Shown here: piece by piece, positions 20,703 through 31,281 of the stretch
How the letters are laid out: each line of letters begins with the position of its first letter
How positions within the stretch are numbered: position 1 is the first letter of the stretch
Assembly (NCBI GenBank): GCA_949825045.1
Contig: OX463815.1
Coordinates: forward strand, 17,415,231 to 17,479,230
DNA from: Argyresthia goedartella
Taxonomy: Eukaryota; Arthropoda; Insecta; Lepidoptera; Argyresthiidae
DNA: 64,000 nt
Direction of reading: 5' to 3'
Position numbers and translations under genes: made by a program
The notes under the pieces: model-generated
Databases searched by the model: none
Seen by the model: only the letters and a program-made list of their open reading frames with translations
What the model was told of the DNA's origin: nothing

Positions 20703-21246
20703 TGTTCAGGCTTCTCGGCACCTAATGACCTCGCAGGGGCCCATCAGCTACGAGGTAGCGTAGCGATCAGATGCCAAGAAGTGTGAACGTCGGCGATTCA
20801 CCGAGCTTTTAATTATGGAGTCGATCTAACCTGGTCTGTGCTTCGGTCCCGTCAACTTCCTGTCTCTCTGCAAGGCCCGGGTGCACCCTAGGCTCTTCTT
20901 GGTAGACAGGTTCTTCAGCCAACCAGGTATGGCTGGCAGGCCAGCTTCGACGAGCACAGTGTTCCAACACAGGTTATGTTACGTGGGAAAAACCAGTCGG
21001 CCACGTAAATGCGAACTTTATCTGGTTCGGGGAACCACAACACACTCAGCTATATAGACAATCCTGAGGGGAACCCGAATACATTCCAGATGGCTTGCGA
21101 TTTAAATTCAATACCCTAATCAATACGCGTTACATTGCGAGGGCTTTCGTCTGTCAGTTGTCAAAAAACTGCAAGGTTGGCAGCAACGTCAAATTCAAAA
21201 TGGCTGTTCAGAAACCATCGATCGAATATCGATTCGGAATCGAACA
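20703..21246 (-). repeat. 3' LTR of the BEL/Pao element
   Basis: Identical to 25453-25996 except CCAGTCGG for CCAATCGG, TCAAAAAACT for TCAAATAACT, and TGGCTGTTC for TGGCCGTTC. It is the 3' LTR because the coding strand is minus. Confidence 0.95.
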
Positions 21247-21278
21247 ATCACCCGCCCGGACAGGCACCCACCTGTCCC

Positions 21279-22880
21279 TTAATCTACGAGCAGCCGAGAC
21301 AACGTTGCTACCGCTCGTTTTAGAACCGAGCCTCCTACTAGAACCTCTGCAGACCGGGGGGTCCCGTCCTTGCCAGGGAACAAGTTAACAATGCGCCCCC
21401 TGCGCCAACGTAGTGGAGGTAGGTTAGCATCCTTAACCAGAACGAGGTCACCAACACTAGGGGGGCTGGTTTTGTCAGTCCACTTAAGGCGCTGTTGTAA
21501 GATATGCAGATACTCGAGCGACCAACGCTTCCAGAAATTCTGAGTAAACTGCTGCAACATCTGATACCTTGACAACCGATACAATTTCACTCCCTCGAAG
21601 GGGTGCTTGGGCAACGCGTTAAGTGGCTGTCCTATCAAGAAATGGCCTGGGGTCAGAGCCTCCAGGTCATTTGGATCCGAGCTGAGCGGACACAACGGTC
21701 GCGAATTGAGAACGGCCTCGATCTTACAAAACAATGTCGCGAGCTCCTCAAAAGTCAGCGCGGTCTGACCTACTATACGCCCCAAGTGCGTCTTAGCTGA
21801 CTTAACTACGGCCTCAAAAATCCTACCCCAGTGGGGGCAAATCGGTGGGCTGAAGGTCCACTGTATACCCCGACGGGAGAGGGCCGTTCCAATATCCACT
21901 TTATTTACATTCAAAAAGTTGTCTATCTCTCGTAAGTATCGTTCCGCACCGACGTAGTTAGTGCCGTTATCAGAGCGGATCAAAGTTGGAAGTCCCCTTC
22001 GAGAAACAAACCTATCCAAACAAGCAATGAAAGCCTCTGTCGAGAGATCAGCAACGAGCTCGAGATGTACCGCCTTGGTGGATAAACAAACAAACACACA
22101 TGAGCTACACCGGTCCAGCAGAAACCCGGCGTCAGGGTCCTCAGCCTTCTGGGTAACATGCACGGCCGCTCTGGGGCCATGATCCGAAGATACTACTACA
22201 TGGCTGTGGGGCCAGTCCGATTCTCTCCTGGCAAGCCAGGGTGGTCCCCACCACAAATGGTGTCTAACGAGTTCAGGAGCCCGACATCCCCTGGATGCAC
22301 AATCAGACGGGTTCAATTCTCCTGGTACATGTCTCCAGGTCAGTGGGACCTCAGACGACACAATCTGGGAGACACGGTTCGCAACAAAAACCTCTAAGTT
22401 ATGGACCGAAGCCTTCAGCCAGCACAAAGCAATCTGGCTGTCCGTCCACGCGTACACCGTATCCTCCAAAACCACTGACCCACGCAACACTGTTAGAGTG
22501 TGATTCAAAAGTTTGGTCAAAAGAGCAGCCCCGGACAGTTCCAGTTTTGGAATCGTCATCCTTGTCCGAATAGGCGCTACCTTGCCTTTTGCCAAAACCA
22601 AACGCACGTCGACCTCCCCGGTGGAGGTGACGGTTCGCAAATAAACCGCTGCCGCAAACCCTCGTTCAGAGGCATCACAAAACCCGTGAAGGGTTGCCCT
22701 GTAATCCCCAGCAGGGACCAATTTCCTCGGCAGCGATACATTATTTATATTGAGGCCCAACCATTTTGCTAAATCATTCGATACAATGCAGCCCTGAGCT
22801 CCAGAATCTAATAGGGCGCGAACGTATGTTGAGTTGCCCGCCAAATCCCAAACAAGCACAGAGGCGATCGGTAACACCAC
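21279..22880 (-). pseudogene. pol: BEL/Pao pol with reverse transcriptase deleted
   Basis: The frame of 533 codons from its first Met is open from the gag stop at 22922. Domains in order: an aspartic protease with LLDSGAQGCIV (residues about 24-34) that breaks off after WLGLNINNV; RNase H with LHGFCDASERG (about 63-73), IPKLELSGA and AWTDSQIALCWL; then the connection region up to LLDRCSS. It then resumes inside integrase at CVFVCLSTKAVHLEL, with IRSDNGTNY and FEAVVKSAKTHLG. The whole reverse transcriptase is missing. So are the integrase zinc-binding domain and first catalytic Asp. Both losses leave the frame open. It shares the gag frame, separated only by TAG. Confidence 0.9.
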
Positions 22881-22922
22881 CGTCTCCGGTTGGGGGGCAA
22901 CAAATTGTTGGGCCGCAAATTC

Positions 22923-24836
22923 CTAGCGAGGGCCCCCGGGGCCCCACTGTGCCTGTAACCGATCAGGTAGGCAGCTATACGCCAGAGGGTCCCATTGTAC
23001 AAATGGCCCACGCGCCGGTTCCATTGCCACCCTACGACGCCCCCCGAAGGGGGGTGGGCGTGAATTCAACCGTGGCCGCTCCATGAGCGGGGGGGACATC
23101 ACATGCGACCGACGAGGACGAGGCGACGAGCGGGGCGACAACTGAGGCGGCGTCCGAACCGCATCCGCATAGCTCGAAGGTGTCCCATGCCACCCGCCCG
23201 TTACGGCCTGCTCAACATACCCAATGTCCCGCTGAGTCGGATGCTGAGTCGCAACCGAAAACTCAGGGCCCCCCATGTGATGACCCTGAGTGCGGCCCTG
23301 CACCCCTGGGTGGCCGCGTGCTTGTGACCCCATTGCCCGTTGAGTCGGATGCTGAGTCGCAACCGAAAACTCAGGGCCCCCCATGTGATGACCCTGAGTG
23401 CGGCCCTGCACCCTAGTACCGCCCTGTGCACGTGGGGACATTGGCCCCTGAGTTGCGCTCCGAGTCGCAAACGAATTCTCAGGGCCCCATGCCGTGTCAC
23501 CCTGGGTACGGCCCTGTGGACGTGGGGACGTTGGCCCCTGAGTTACGCTCCGAGTCGCAAACGAATTCTCAGGGCCCCATGCCGTGTCACCCTGGATACG
23601 GCCCTGTGGAGGCTGTTGGCCGGACCGGTTCATGCACAACAGATTGTTGTGGGCCCCACCACAATATCCGCACATTTTTGTGCGCGTGCAGTACCTAGCC
23701 ATGTGTGGCCCGAGGCACAGGAAACACCAGCTCCGCTGCTTGGCCATCCGGCGCCGTCCCTGAACCCTAAGTTCCCCGAACTTATTGCAATTGGCCACAG
23801 CATGGCCAATCTGCCTACAACATGGGCAGGTCTCACTATGTGGGGTCAATGCACTCACAGTCCCATATGACTGCCGGTTGGTGCGGTCCTTCCTCGTCGG
23901 AGAGCCCCTACTCACAGCGCTCCCGGCAGCTCTCTGTGGCTCCGAAGGATGGGTGACCGTCAACCCCAAATTCTCTGCCCGTCGAGCCTCCTCTTCCAAG
24001 AATCCGACCAAGTCGGAGAAGGCGGGCAGGTCCTCGGCCGACCTCCCGTGAGACTGTTCGAAACGAGTCTGCACGTCAGCGGGTAGGCGGGAAAGTACAA
24101 TGTACAGCAGTAGGTACGACCATTCACCAACCGGAAGTCCAAGATTCTCTAGAGCCTTGGTGACGGACAACAATGGGTTCAAAACCTCCGTCTGTATGGC
24201 CCCGACCTTGTTCACAACCGGGATACTAAACAAACGGTTCAGTTGGGCATCGGCCAACCTCCGTTTGTTATGGTAACGTCTGACCAACAATTGTCTGGCC
24301 GTTTCATAGTTACCCTCCGTAACTGTCAAATGAGCGACCAGCTCCCTAGGCTCACCCCTCAATGCTGCCACCAGCTGAGCCATCTTGACAGACTTGGTAA
24401 TGTCCGATCGCATGTGCACCAAACTGTCGAACAGATTGATGAAGCTCATCCATTCACCGGACACTCCGTCAAAAGTAGGCATAGTTATGGCCGGTAACCT
24501 GGACCCTGAACCCTGAAGCGGCAGAGGTGCTTCAATGTCACCACCATGGCTGGACTCGCGCTGTCTACGTATGTCCGCAGCCTTCTGCGTGATAGCAGCT
24601 GCCATCTCCATACATTGGTCGACATCCCCTAGCAACCGTGACAGCCTGTCAGGTGCGCAACCATCAACTGATTCCGCCTGCGCGGACAATTCGAGCACCC
24701 TATTGTAACGTTCCTTAACGTCCATAGACCGCTCCAATACCACATCATGCCTATCTAAACGGTCTATCAGACCGTGTGCGGAGGAAAACCATCTGAGTTC
24801 CTTAGAAACACCCTTCTGGATTTCAGACAACGACAT
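22923..24836 (-). CDS. gag: BEL/Pao gag polyprotein
   Basis: A 637-codon frame starting MSLSEIQKGVSKEL. It holds a capsid-like region with LPAITMPTFDGVSGEWMSF and YETARQLLVRRYHN (roughly residues 110-210), typical of Pao-type gag. Three zinc knuckles follow: CPCCRQIGHAVANC, CFLCLGPHMARYC and CGYCGGAHNNLLC (about 340-400). A low-complexity C-terminal tail contains two kinds of tandem repeat, QGDTAWGPENSFATRS and QGHHMGGPEFSVATQHPTQR. The frame ends in TAG and the next codons continue in the same frame into protease. It packages element RNA in particles, as known for the family. It appears intact. Confidence 0.9.
   Translation of the reverse strand: MSLSEIQKGVSKELRWFSSAHGLIDRLDRHDVVLERSMDVKERYNRVLELSAQAESVDGCAPDRLSRLLGDVDQCMEMAAAITQKAADIRRQRESSHGGDIEAPLPLQGSGSRLPAITMPTFDGVSGEWMSFINLFDSLVHMRSDITKSVKMAQLVAALRGEPRELVAHLTVTEGNYETARQLLVRRYHNKRRLADAQLNRLFSIPVVNKVGAIQTEVLNPLLSVTKALENLGLPVGEWSYLLLYIVLSRLPADVQTRFEQSHGRSAEDLPAFSDLVGFLEEEARRAENLGLTVTHPSEPQRAAGSAVSRGSPTRKDRTNRQSYGTVSALTPHSETCPCCRQIGHAVANCNKFGELRVQGRRRMAKQRSWCFLCLGPHMARYCTRTKMCGYCGGAHNNLLCMNRSGQQPPQGRIQGDTAWGPENSFATRSVTQGPTSPRPQGRTQGDTAWGPENSFATRSATQGPMSPRAQGGTRVQGRTQGHHMGGPEFSVATQHPTQRAMGSQARGHPGVQGRTQGHHMGGPEFSVATQHPTQRDIGYVEQAVTGGWHGTPSSYADAVRTPPQLSPRSSPRPRRSHVMSPPLMERPRLNSRPPPFGGRRRVAMEPARGPFVQWDPLAYSCLPDRLQAQWGPGGPR
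23233..23610. repeat. tandem repeats within gag (108-bp and 90-bp units)
   Basis: GAGTCGGATGCTGAGTCGC begins at 23233 and again at 23341 (108-bp spacing, 36 codons). CGTGGGGAC begins at 23431 and again at 23521 (90-bp spacing, 30 codons). Both units preserve the frame and encode proline/glycine-rich peptide repeats after the zinc knuckles. Confidence 0.9.
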
Positions 24837-24839
24837 GAT

Positions 24840-25452
24840 CGGAACGATACTTACTCACAATTTGCAGTAACTCAATTTTATTGGACCCTCCAGTCTATAA
24901 CCCAAACGAGGGAACCCTAAACCACAACTTAAACAATGCTGTTTTCCTTAAACAATAGGAACCGAGTTTTATATCTATATAAATTCTGTAAATACAATTT
25001 AGTTTCCCTTTATCATTATAACACACACAGATAGTCAATATTAGTTCAAGTTATAAATTGCTATAAACTGAAAACAATGTAATAGCCTGCTATCAATAGA
25101 TGTAACTACCTATGTTAACCAAACATTCATTAGCATTACTAGACCACTAATAGATTGACTAACTGGTACTTCAATGCAAATTTCAATTCACCTACAATGT
25201 ACCTAAGTTGAGTACCTACTATTCTGAGTCACATCTCAGTACAACTGGTCATTTAGGGAAAACTGTAATATCTGTCTGTCTACTACCAGCAATAGACTTA
25301 TAGCTTACAATACTACCAATCTATGTGGATACAGGAACAACACCAAGTTAGCTAATAACCGCCTATACCTACAGATTGATAGTCCCAAATCGTGGGTTCC
25401 TGGAGCCCTTGACGGCTGCAAATCTCAGGAAACCACGCTCTTGCTAGCAAAA
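24840..25452 (-). other. 5' untranslated leader of the BEL/Pao element
   Basis: About 600 bp between the 5' LTR and the gag start, AT-rich and without an ORF. It should contain the primer-binding and packaging sites. Confidence 0.6.
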
Positions 25453-25996
25453 TGTTCAGGCTTCTCGGCACCTAATGACCTCGCAGGGGCCCATCAGCTA
25501 CGAGGTAGCGTAGCGATCAGATGCCAAGAAGTGTGAACGTCGGCGATTCACCGAGCTTTTAATTATGGAGTCGATCTAACCTGGTCTGTGCTTCGGTCCC
25601 GTCAACTTCCTGTCTCTCTGCAAGGCCCGGGTGCACCCTAGGCTCTTCTTGGTAGACAGGTTCTTCAGCCAACCAGGTATGGCTGGCAGGCCAGCTTCGA
25701 CGAGCACAGTGTTCCAACACAGGTTATGTTACGTGGGAAAAACCAATCGGCCACGTAAATGCGAACTTTATCTGGTTCGGGGAACCACAACACACTCAGC
25801 TATATAGACAATCCTGAGGGGAACCCGAATACATTCCAGATGGCTTGCGATTTAAATTCAATACCCTAATCAATACGCGTTACATTGCGAGGGCTTTCGT
25901 CTGTCAGTTGTCAAATAACTGCAAGGTTGGCAGCAACGTCAAATTCAAAATGGCCGTTCAGAAACCATCGATCGAATATCGATTCGGAATCGAACA
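25453..25996 (-). repeat. 5' LTR of the BEL/Pao element
   Basis: Bounded by TGTTCAGG and CGAACA on the plus strand and followed by the GCCAT duplication. The primer-binding site should lie just below 25453 (minus strand reads TTTTGCTAGCAAGAGCG), but I cannot assign the tRNA primer. Confidence 0.95.
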
Positions 25997-26001
25997 GCCA
26001 T

Positions 26002-27250
26002 CCTTCACCGTCTTGGCACCAAGATCCTCATCAAGACTAAAACTAAAACTAAACTTGTCACTTGTACGGAGATCTGTGCAAGTGACAAGTGTAGCTTAGC
26101 TTAGCTATTTGCGGTGGAGCCCTTGCGCACCGAGGCGCGGCGCAGGACTCTGTTGATGCGCACTCTCCGGCGCGCAACTCGTTGCTGGAAGCCGCCCCCA
26201 GTACGATTTGTTTGCTGATGATTGGAAAAATGTAAGGCAAGGAATGTTTGGCGATATGTGAGCGTGAGGAATGATTTATCCACTCAAATAATAAATTTAT
26301 AATAATCCAACTCATGTTAGCAAATCGCATTATTTCTCTTATGGTTTATATAACTTCCGACACCTACCTATATATGGTACAAATGTAGTGCTATGCACTT
26401 TAAACATTATTTTATTAATACTGAGTAATTATTTTGTGCTAGTGTATTTTTCTGTAATATGGTTTGGTTTAGCCCCGAAATAGGTTGACCTGTAAGGGGC
26501 CAAACTGTAATATTTATAAGTAAATAGGTATAATAATAGTACATTATGATACAAGTGTGGTATGTTGGTCATTACACTCGAGTCGGCTTAATGGAGACGA
26601 GAAGTGTAATGACCAATGCTCACGTGTTTCATACGACGTTTTTCAACACAATTGCGAGGAAAAGTAAATAAAACTAACGAAATGCAATACTGTGGATAAA
26701 CTTAACAAACAGAAACCCATTTAAAAGATGGCGGCCGTAATTTTATTTTTTCGCGCGCTCAGCGCTGCATGCGCACGCAAGTCTGAGATAAGGGCACCGG
26801 CAAAGTAGCTAATCAGCCACATATTTATAAATTTTGAAATTGGGTATTTATAGGTAAAAATACAACGTCAAAATATAAATACCAACAAGCTAACAAGCAG
26901 TTTCATGATTTTTTTTAATTATTTATCACATTTTGAATTGAATTTTATATTTACGCAAATAACTACTTAGCTGTTTTCGAAACATTAATACTTCTTGCTA
27001 ATATTTAAAAAGATATGTAATGAAAAGGCACTAGTGCGATAATGTAATGTAATAGGCACGGCATGGGTAATATTCTGCATTATCAGTGTAAATACGCTGT
27101 AATAAGACCTACTTTACGAGCAGGTGTGTTGAAAAATAAATAAACAAAAATAAGTTTAGAGAAGGCCAATTTTGCTGATGTTTTATTGGCTGAAATACTG
27201 AGTACCTGAATAGTCGACTCTTTCTTTGTATTTAGACATAACATAACATA
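26002..27250. other. intergenic stretch with two short hairpins
   Basis: No gene recognised. CTTGTCACTTG and CAAGTGACAAG (about 26056-26091) form a small hairpin. Arms 26565-26578 and 26603-26616 (TTGGTCATTACACT and its complement) form another, with a CTCGAG-containing loop like that of the hairpins in CPR gene 1 intron 3. Confidence 0.5.
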
Positions 27251-27522
27251 GCGTCATGCCTTTTCCCATACGGGGTGACAGAGGCACAAATGTGCCCACT
27301 TTGAGCCAGTTATTCAATACTCCATTTTGCAAGACAGGGGGCTAGCCCATCGCCGCAGCTATGGAGTAATGAAGGTTTCCTCAAGATGTTTTCTATCAGC
27401 TTTAAAACATCCATACGATGTACTTAAGATAAATTAATTATCTCATTGGTAGATGGTCAGGAATCGAACCTGCATCTCCTGTGTGAGAAGCAGCGTGAAA
27501 CCTATTAGACCACGGAGCTCTT
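27251..27522 (-). mobile_element. tRNA-derived SINE, family 2, uninterrupted copy
   Basis: The minus strand begins GAGCTCCGTGGTCTAATAGG (A-box region), then GGTTCGATTCC as B box (about 27465-27475), then the body, and ends in GGAAAAGGCATGACGC. It is collinear with the split copy at 18533-19210. Part of the body recurs at 32305-32410 and about 5027-5100. Confidence 0.8.
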
Positions 27523-27822
27523 TTATTTATGTATTTAGACTAACTAATGAATAAAGTTTTTAAACTTGTGTCATACGATACCTTTGAGTGTGGTGTTAAA
27601 ATCGTACAATTCTACATGCGCCTTACGCTTCCCCTCCCCTCAACCGTAAAATGTGTCTCCGTCAACGAGTTTTTGACTTTTCTGGAAAAAAATTAATAGA
27701 TACGATTAAAGTGTCAAATGCAAATATAAACAAGATAATTTTTCCTATAATGTTTGCATGAATCTCTTTTTTGTGATGTCAAGTTTTAGGTACGAGCGCC
27801 TAAAAGTTTACTTAAGGGCTGA

Positions 27823-28280
27823 ACATAGGCCAATGGCATTGAGAATTAGACAAAGAAAACAAATTCCCGTCGCATCGCGTCGAAGCAGACTGACGCATGC
27901 TCCCGCGCAGAGCCCCGCGGGACAGCCCGAGCTCCGAGACCAAGAAAATTAAAAAAAAAATTACTAAACTCCTGTAATAATAACATTAAAAATAAAATAA
28001 AACAACCAAAAATTTACCCTTTTTTTACCTATTTTTGCGTGTAAGTTTCATATAGGAAACTGATTTCGTCTCCGAGCGCTTGATCATTTAGTTGAATAAT
28101 AATGCATTGCGAAAAATATTTTTAAGTATTAAATATAACAGATATCCGGTAATTTTAAAATTTCATTCTTGTCTCTAATAGACCTTTTATAACATATATT
28201 TATCCTACATTTTTATGTTGTCTAGTTTAGCCTAGAATTGATGCTAAAGATGCATTTCTGGCCATATTTAATCCCTTAAA
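27823..28280 (-). repeat. interspersed repeat, copy 2 (inverted partner at 1380-1869)
   Basis: Reverse-complement match of 1380-1869 along nearly its full length, from TAAGGGCTGAA to TTTAATCCCTTAAA. This copy lacks the approximately 22-base insertion near CTGGCCATA. From 28281 to 28845 nothing is recognised. Confidence 0.7.
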
Positions 28281-28845
28281 CATGCGTTGTAGTTGATGAA
28301 AGGTCCTCGTACAAGGGACATGTTTCTTTGGCATTTTCAGGGTTCCATATTTTTAGGACCACTTCGTTCTACCGGCTTAGCTGTCTGTAGACCCCTTTTC
28401 ACAGGAACAAGTTATTATGAAGTTGACATGAATTACTCATGATGTACGCAGTACCATAGAACTGTGTTGTATAAAATTTCTTTTTGATTGCTTGATTGAT
28501 TGATTTAACTGAATTGAATAATTTTTTCAATGATTCTTTCCTAAATTCTTGGAATATACTATCTAAATTCATATCTATTCAAAAGTAAAATCATAGACTG
28601 GTTATTGTCGATTACTTAGGAAGATATGGAAGTCTTTCTTATATCATTACAATGAGTCCTACCAAAATATTGTGTGTTCTAGGTACAGTATGTTTCGGTA
28701 TAATTCAATTAAAACATAATATCACCATTGCATAATTTATTTTTATTGACAACTTATTGTCAAAATTCTAACTATATAGACTCCCAATAAGATTTAGGCC
28801 GTAGGTTTAAAAATATACTTTCCCTTAGTTTTAATCCTTTTCTTA

Positions 28846-29253
28846 GTTTTTAGGGTTTTGTACCCGAAGGGTTCCAAACGGGACCCTATTACTAAGACTT
28901 CGCTGTCCGTCCGTCCGTCCGTCCGTCTGTCACCAGGCTGTATCTCAAGAACCTAGCTAGCTAGGGAGTTTAAATTTTCACAGATTATGTATTTCTGTTG
29001 CCGCTATAACAACAAATACTAAAAAACAGGATAAAATAAATATTTAAGGGGGCTCCCATACAACAATACCACATACAAACTTATGGATGCACCTGGTTAC
29101 GTACATGGAGTGTGAAAGTAACCGCACCAATAACTTTGTAAACAATATTTTGCTTTGTAAAATCCAAACTATTCACTCCACACCATCGCTTCCATTGAAC
29201 GGTGGTACGAAACCCTTCGTGCGCGATTTAGACTCGCACTTGACCGGTTTTTT
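28846..29253 (-). repeat. family A interspersed repeat
   Basis: Reverse-oriented, from GTTTTTAGGGTTTTGTACCC to CGCACTTGACCGGTTTTT, with a CCGTCCGTCCGTCC run near 28906-28927. About 95% alike by eye to 18018-18433, including CTAGCTAGCTAGG in the same place. Confidence 0.85.
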
Positions 29254-29515
29254 ATTCTTTCTGTTTGACAAAAGGATTAGCTTAGGGGAAAACTTCGTGG
29301 ACTATAACAATACTTAGAATAATTGTCCGGTGTTAGTTTTTACTAGCACATAGCCCAGGGCCACTACAATATTAGAACTTGTCTAATGGAAGATAAAGAA
29401 ATTATCTTATCTTATCCTGTCTTAATCCACCACACGCAAACATCAGTTGTGTTCAAGAATTTAAAACTCTGCTTCTTCTATTTTAATGTATAAAAAAACT
29501 ACTTTTAGCAAATGT

Positions 29516-29521
29516 TTTATT
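29516..29521 (-). terminator. poly(A) signal of CPR gene 3
   Basis: AATAAA on the minus strand, about 190 nt past the stop at 29711. Confidence 0.4.
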
Positions 29522-29710
29522 CATTGATGATTCTGCAAAAAATATTAAAACAGATTTGCAAATAAATAAAATCAATGACTGTTTGACTTGCTTGCTTGCT
29601 TCGTCTGATATGGTTTTACCAATAGCCTTCAACGAACCTCAAAACTGTTAACATGAAATATATAGCTTCTTAAGCATTTTTACAGGTACATACATATATT
29701 TATATAGTGC

Positions 29711-31213
29711 TTATGGCAGATGTGCCCCACTAGGCCGGAAGCCATTCTCGTCAGCCGTGTAGTCCACCCTATACTTCACTCCATTATCACCGATGTATTC
29801 GTAGAACCCTCTTGCCCGTGTACCACCCCCGTTCACGACACTTCCTGACTCTTCGACAAGAATACCATTTTCAGTTTCGTAGAGGTAGTGGTATGTATCA
29901 GAACCCACGTCGTTTTCTTGACGGAGAATCCTGGCGTATTTGTCAGCGGTGTAACCGTTGGCGTATCTATTGGCAGCGTGCTCAGAGTTTGCGAAAAGGT
30001 TGGGGTTGTACTGTTGGTTGTAAAATTGGGAGTAGGCGCCAGCTTTGGACTGCCTTGTTCCGTAAACTGGTGCTTGAGAGCCAAATACTTGTGGTTGAGC
30101 AGCAAACACTGTTGGCTGAGCCGCAGCAACTGTTGGTTGAGCTGCGGGAGCCTTGGCTGGTGTCACGACAAGTGCGGGGGTGGAGGAGCCTATGCCTAGT
30201 CGTGAGGAGAACAAGGGCTGCACAGGAGCCACTGCTATAGGAAGTCCTGAACGGTAATTCACAGCAGCTGATGATGACGCTAGAGCTTCATTTTCGATCC
30301 TGCAACAATAAGTTTATCCGTTAGAACAGTCCAGAAATAAAAAATATGTATATTTAAATAAACCAGTGAGATGACCTACTTGTTTGGCTTTAAACTGAGC
30401 TGATAATGATAAACTGATACTCTAACTCAATTTCCTCAAAGAGTACACTTACACCTTTAGTGTTCAAAGATAAACGTAAAGAAAGAAAATAAATGGTAAC
30501 ACGTTAGGCTTTATTTATCAACGCAGTATTTGTCAAAGATTTTACAAAGATATGTCAATTGAGCTGTTTACTAACGATATACCTATACACTGTGCAGGTC
30601 TGAGTTGATTAATAAAGAATAACGTATCACTAAAGTATCACTTTGAACTTTTTGAGAAAGTTGACATGCGAATGTCAAGTTGTCGGTCGGGTGGCTCTGT
30701 TTGTTTGCTGTCCAGTTATGTCGCATAAATTTAGGTTCATTCAACTCTCATGCTTACCTATTCAGATCACCTGGAGCACCGGAATAGGAGCCTAAGTAGG
30801 CACCAGGATAGGCTCCAGGGTAGACGCCTCGGTAGGCGCCAGGGTAGGCACCGGGATATGCACCAGGACCGGCGCCAGGATTCGCATGGGCAAGACTTCG
30901 ATGTGCGAGCGGTCTATACGCATTGTAGTTAGAGTTTTCGTTATAGATCCTGCCATTGTAGTTATCCTTGTAATGGTTGTAGGGCTTTTCGTGATATTTG
31001 TATGTGTATCGACCCTCGTTTGTAGGTTGGTACTTTCCGCTTACGCCGTATATTTCTGGACGGTACTTTCCATCATCTTGAGGCTCTGCTAAGGCGACAG
31101 CAGCAAGGGCTGAACCGAATATCTGTAGAAATTTTATTTTAATTTTAACTAATATGTAATATCTATGCCATTTAAGTCAAAGATGGTATTCTACTCACCA
31201 TTAACAATTTCAT
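29711..31213 (-). CDS. cuticular protein, CPR family RR-1 with PGAY repeats (gene 3)
   Basis: Three coding exons on the minus strand: 31213-31199, 31122-30758 and 30299-29711, giving 322 residues. MKLLM plus [12 protein letters not shown] forms the signal peptide, followed by [14 protein letters not shown] and [16 protein letters not shown]-type repeat tract ([20 protein letters not shown]) follows, encoded at about 30775-30880. The last exon has an Ala/Gln/Val-rich linker ([19 protein letters not shown]) and then the RR-1 domain: [36 protein letters not shown] and [16 protein letters not shown] at the very C-terminus. It is expected to be a secreted chitin-binding cuticle protein. The DDGKY-x-P and EGRYTY motifs link it to genes 4 and 5. 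Confidence 0.92.
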
Positions 31214-31252
31214 TGTTTGTATATCTTGGCTTCACCAATGAAATCGAATGAT

Positions 31253-31281
31253 ACTGATTTAAGTCCAACAAGTCTTTTATA
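31253..31281 (-). promoter_or_regulatory. TATA box and initiator of CPR gene 3
   Basis: TATAAAA (31275-31281) and ATCAGT (31253-31258) read on the minus strand with about 20-25 nt spacing, some 40-45 nt before the ATG. Confidence 0.7.

Larger units (their letters stand above)
20703..25996 (-). mobile_element. BEL/Pao LTR retrotransposon, internally deleted, with 5-bp target duplication
   Basis: Two 544-bp direct repeats (20703-21246 and 25453-25996), each bounded by TGTT...AACA, flank minus-strand gag and pol frames. The 5-bp GCCAT occurs immediately outside both ends (20698-20702 and 25997-26001). By eye the LTRs differ at only three positions, so the insertion is recent. The gag zinc knuckles and the pol order protease, RNase H, integrase match BEL/Pao. 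The reverse transcriptase and the N-terminal half of integrase are missing, so the copy cannot be autonomous. The internal region is about 4.2 kb. Confidence 0.95.

Noticed and set aside
23340..23870. 176-codon plus-strand ORF in the LTR element
   Set aside because: Antisense to gag and made long by the gag tandem repeats.
29812..30240. 142-codon plus-strand ORF over CPR gene 3
   Set aside because: Antisense to the RR-1 exon; no independent start context or homology.
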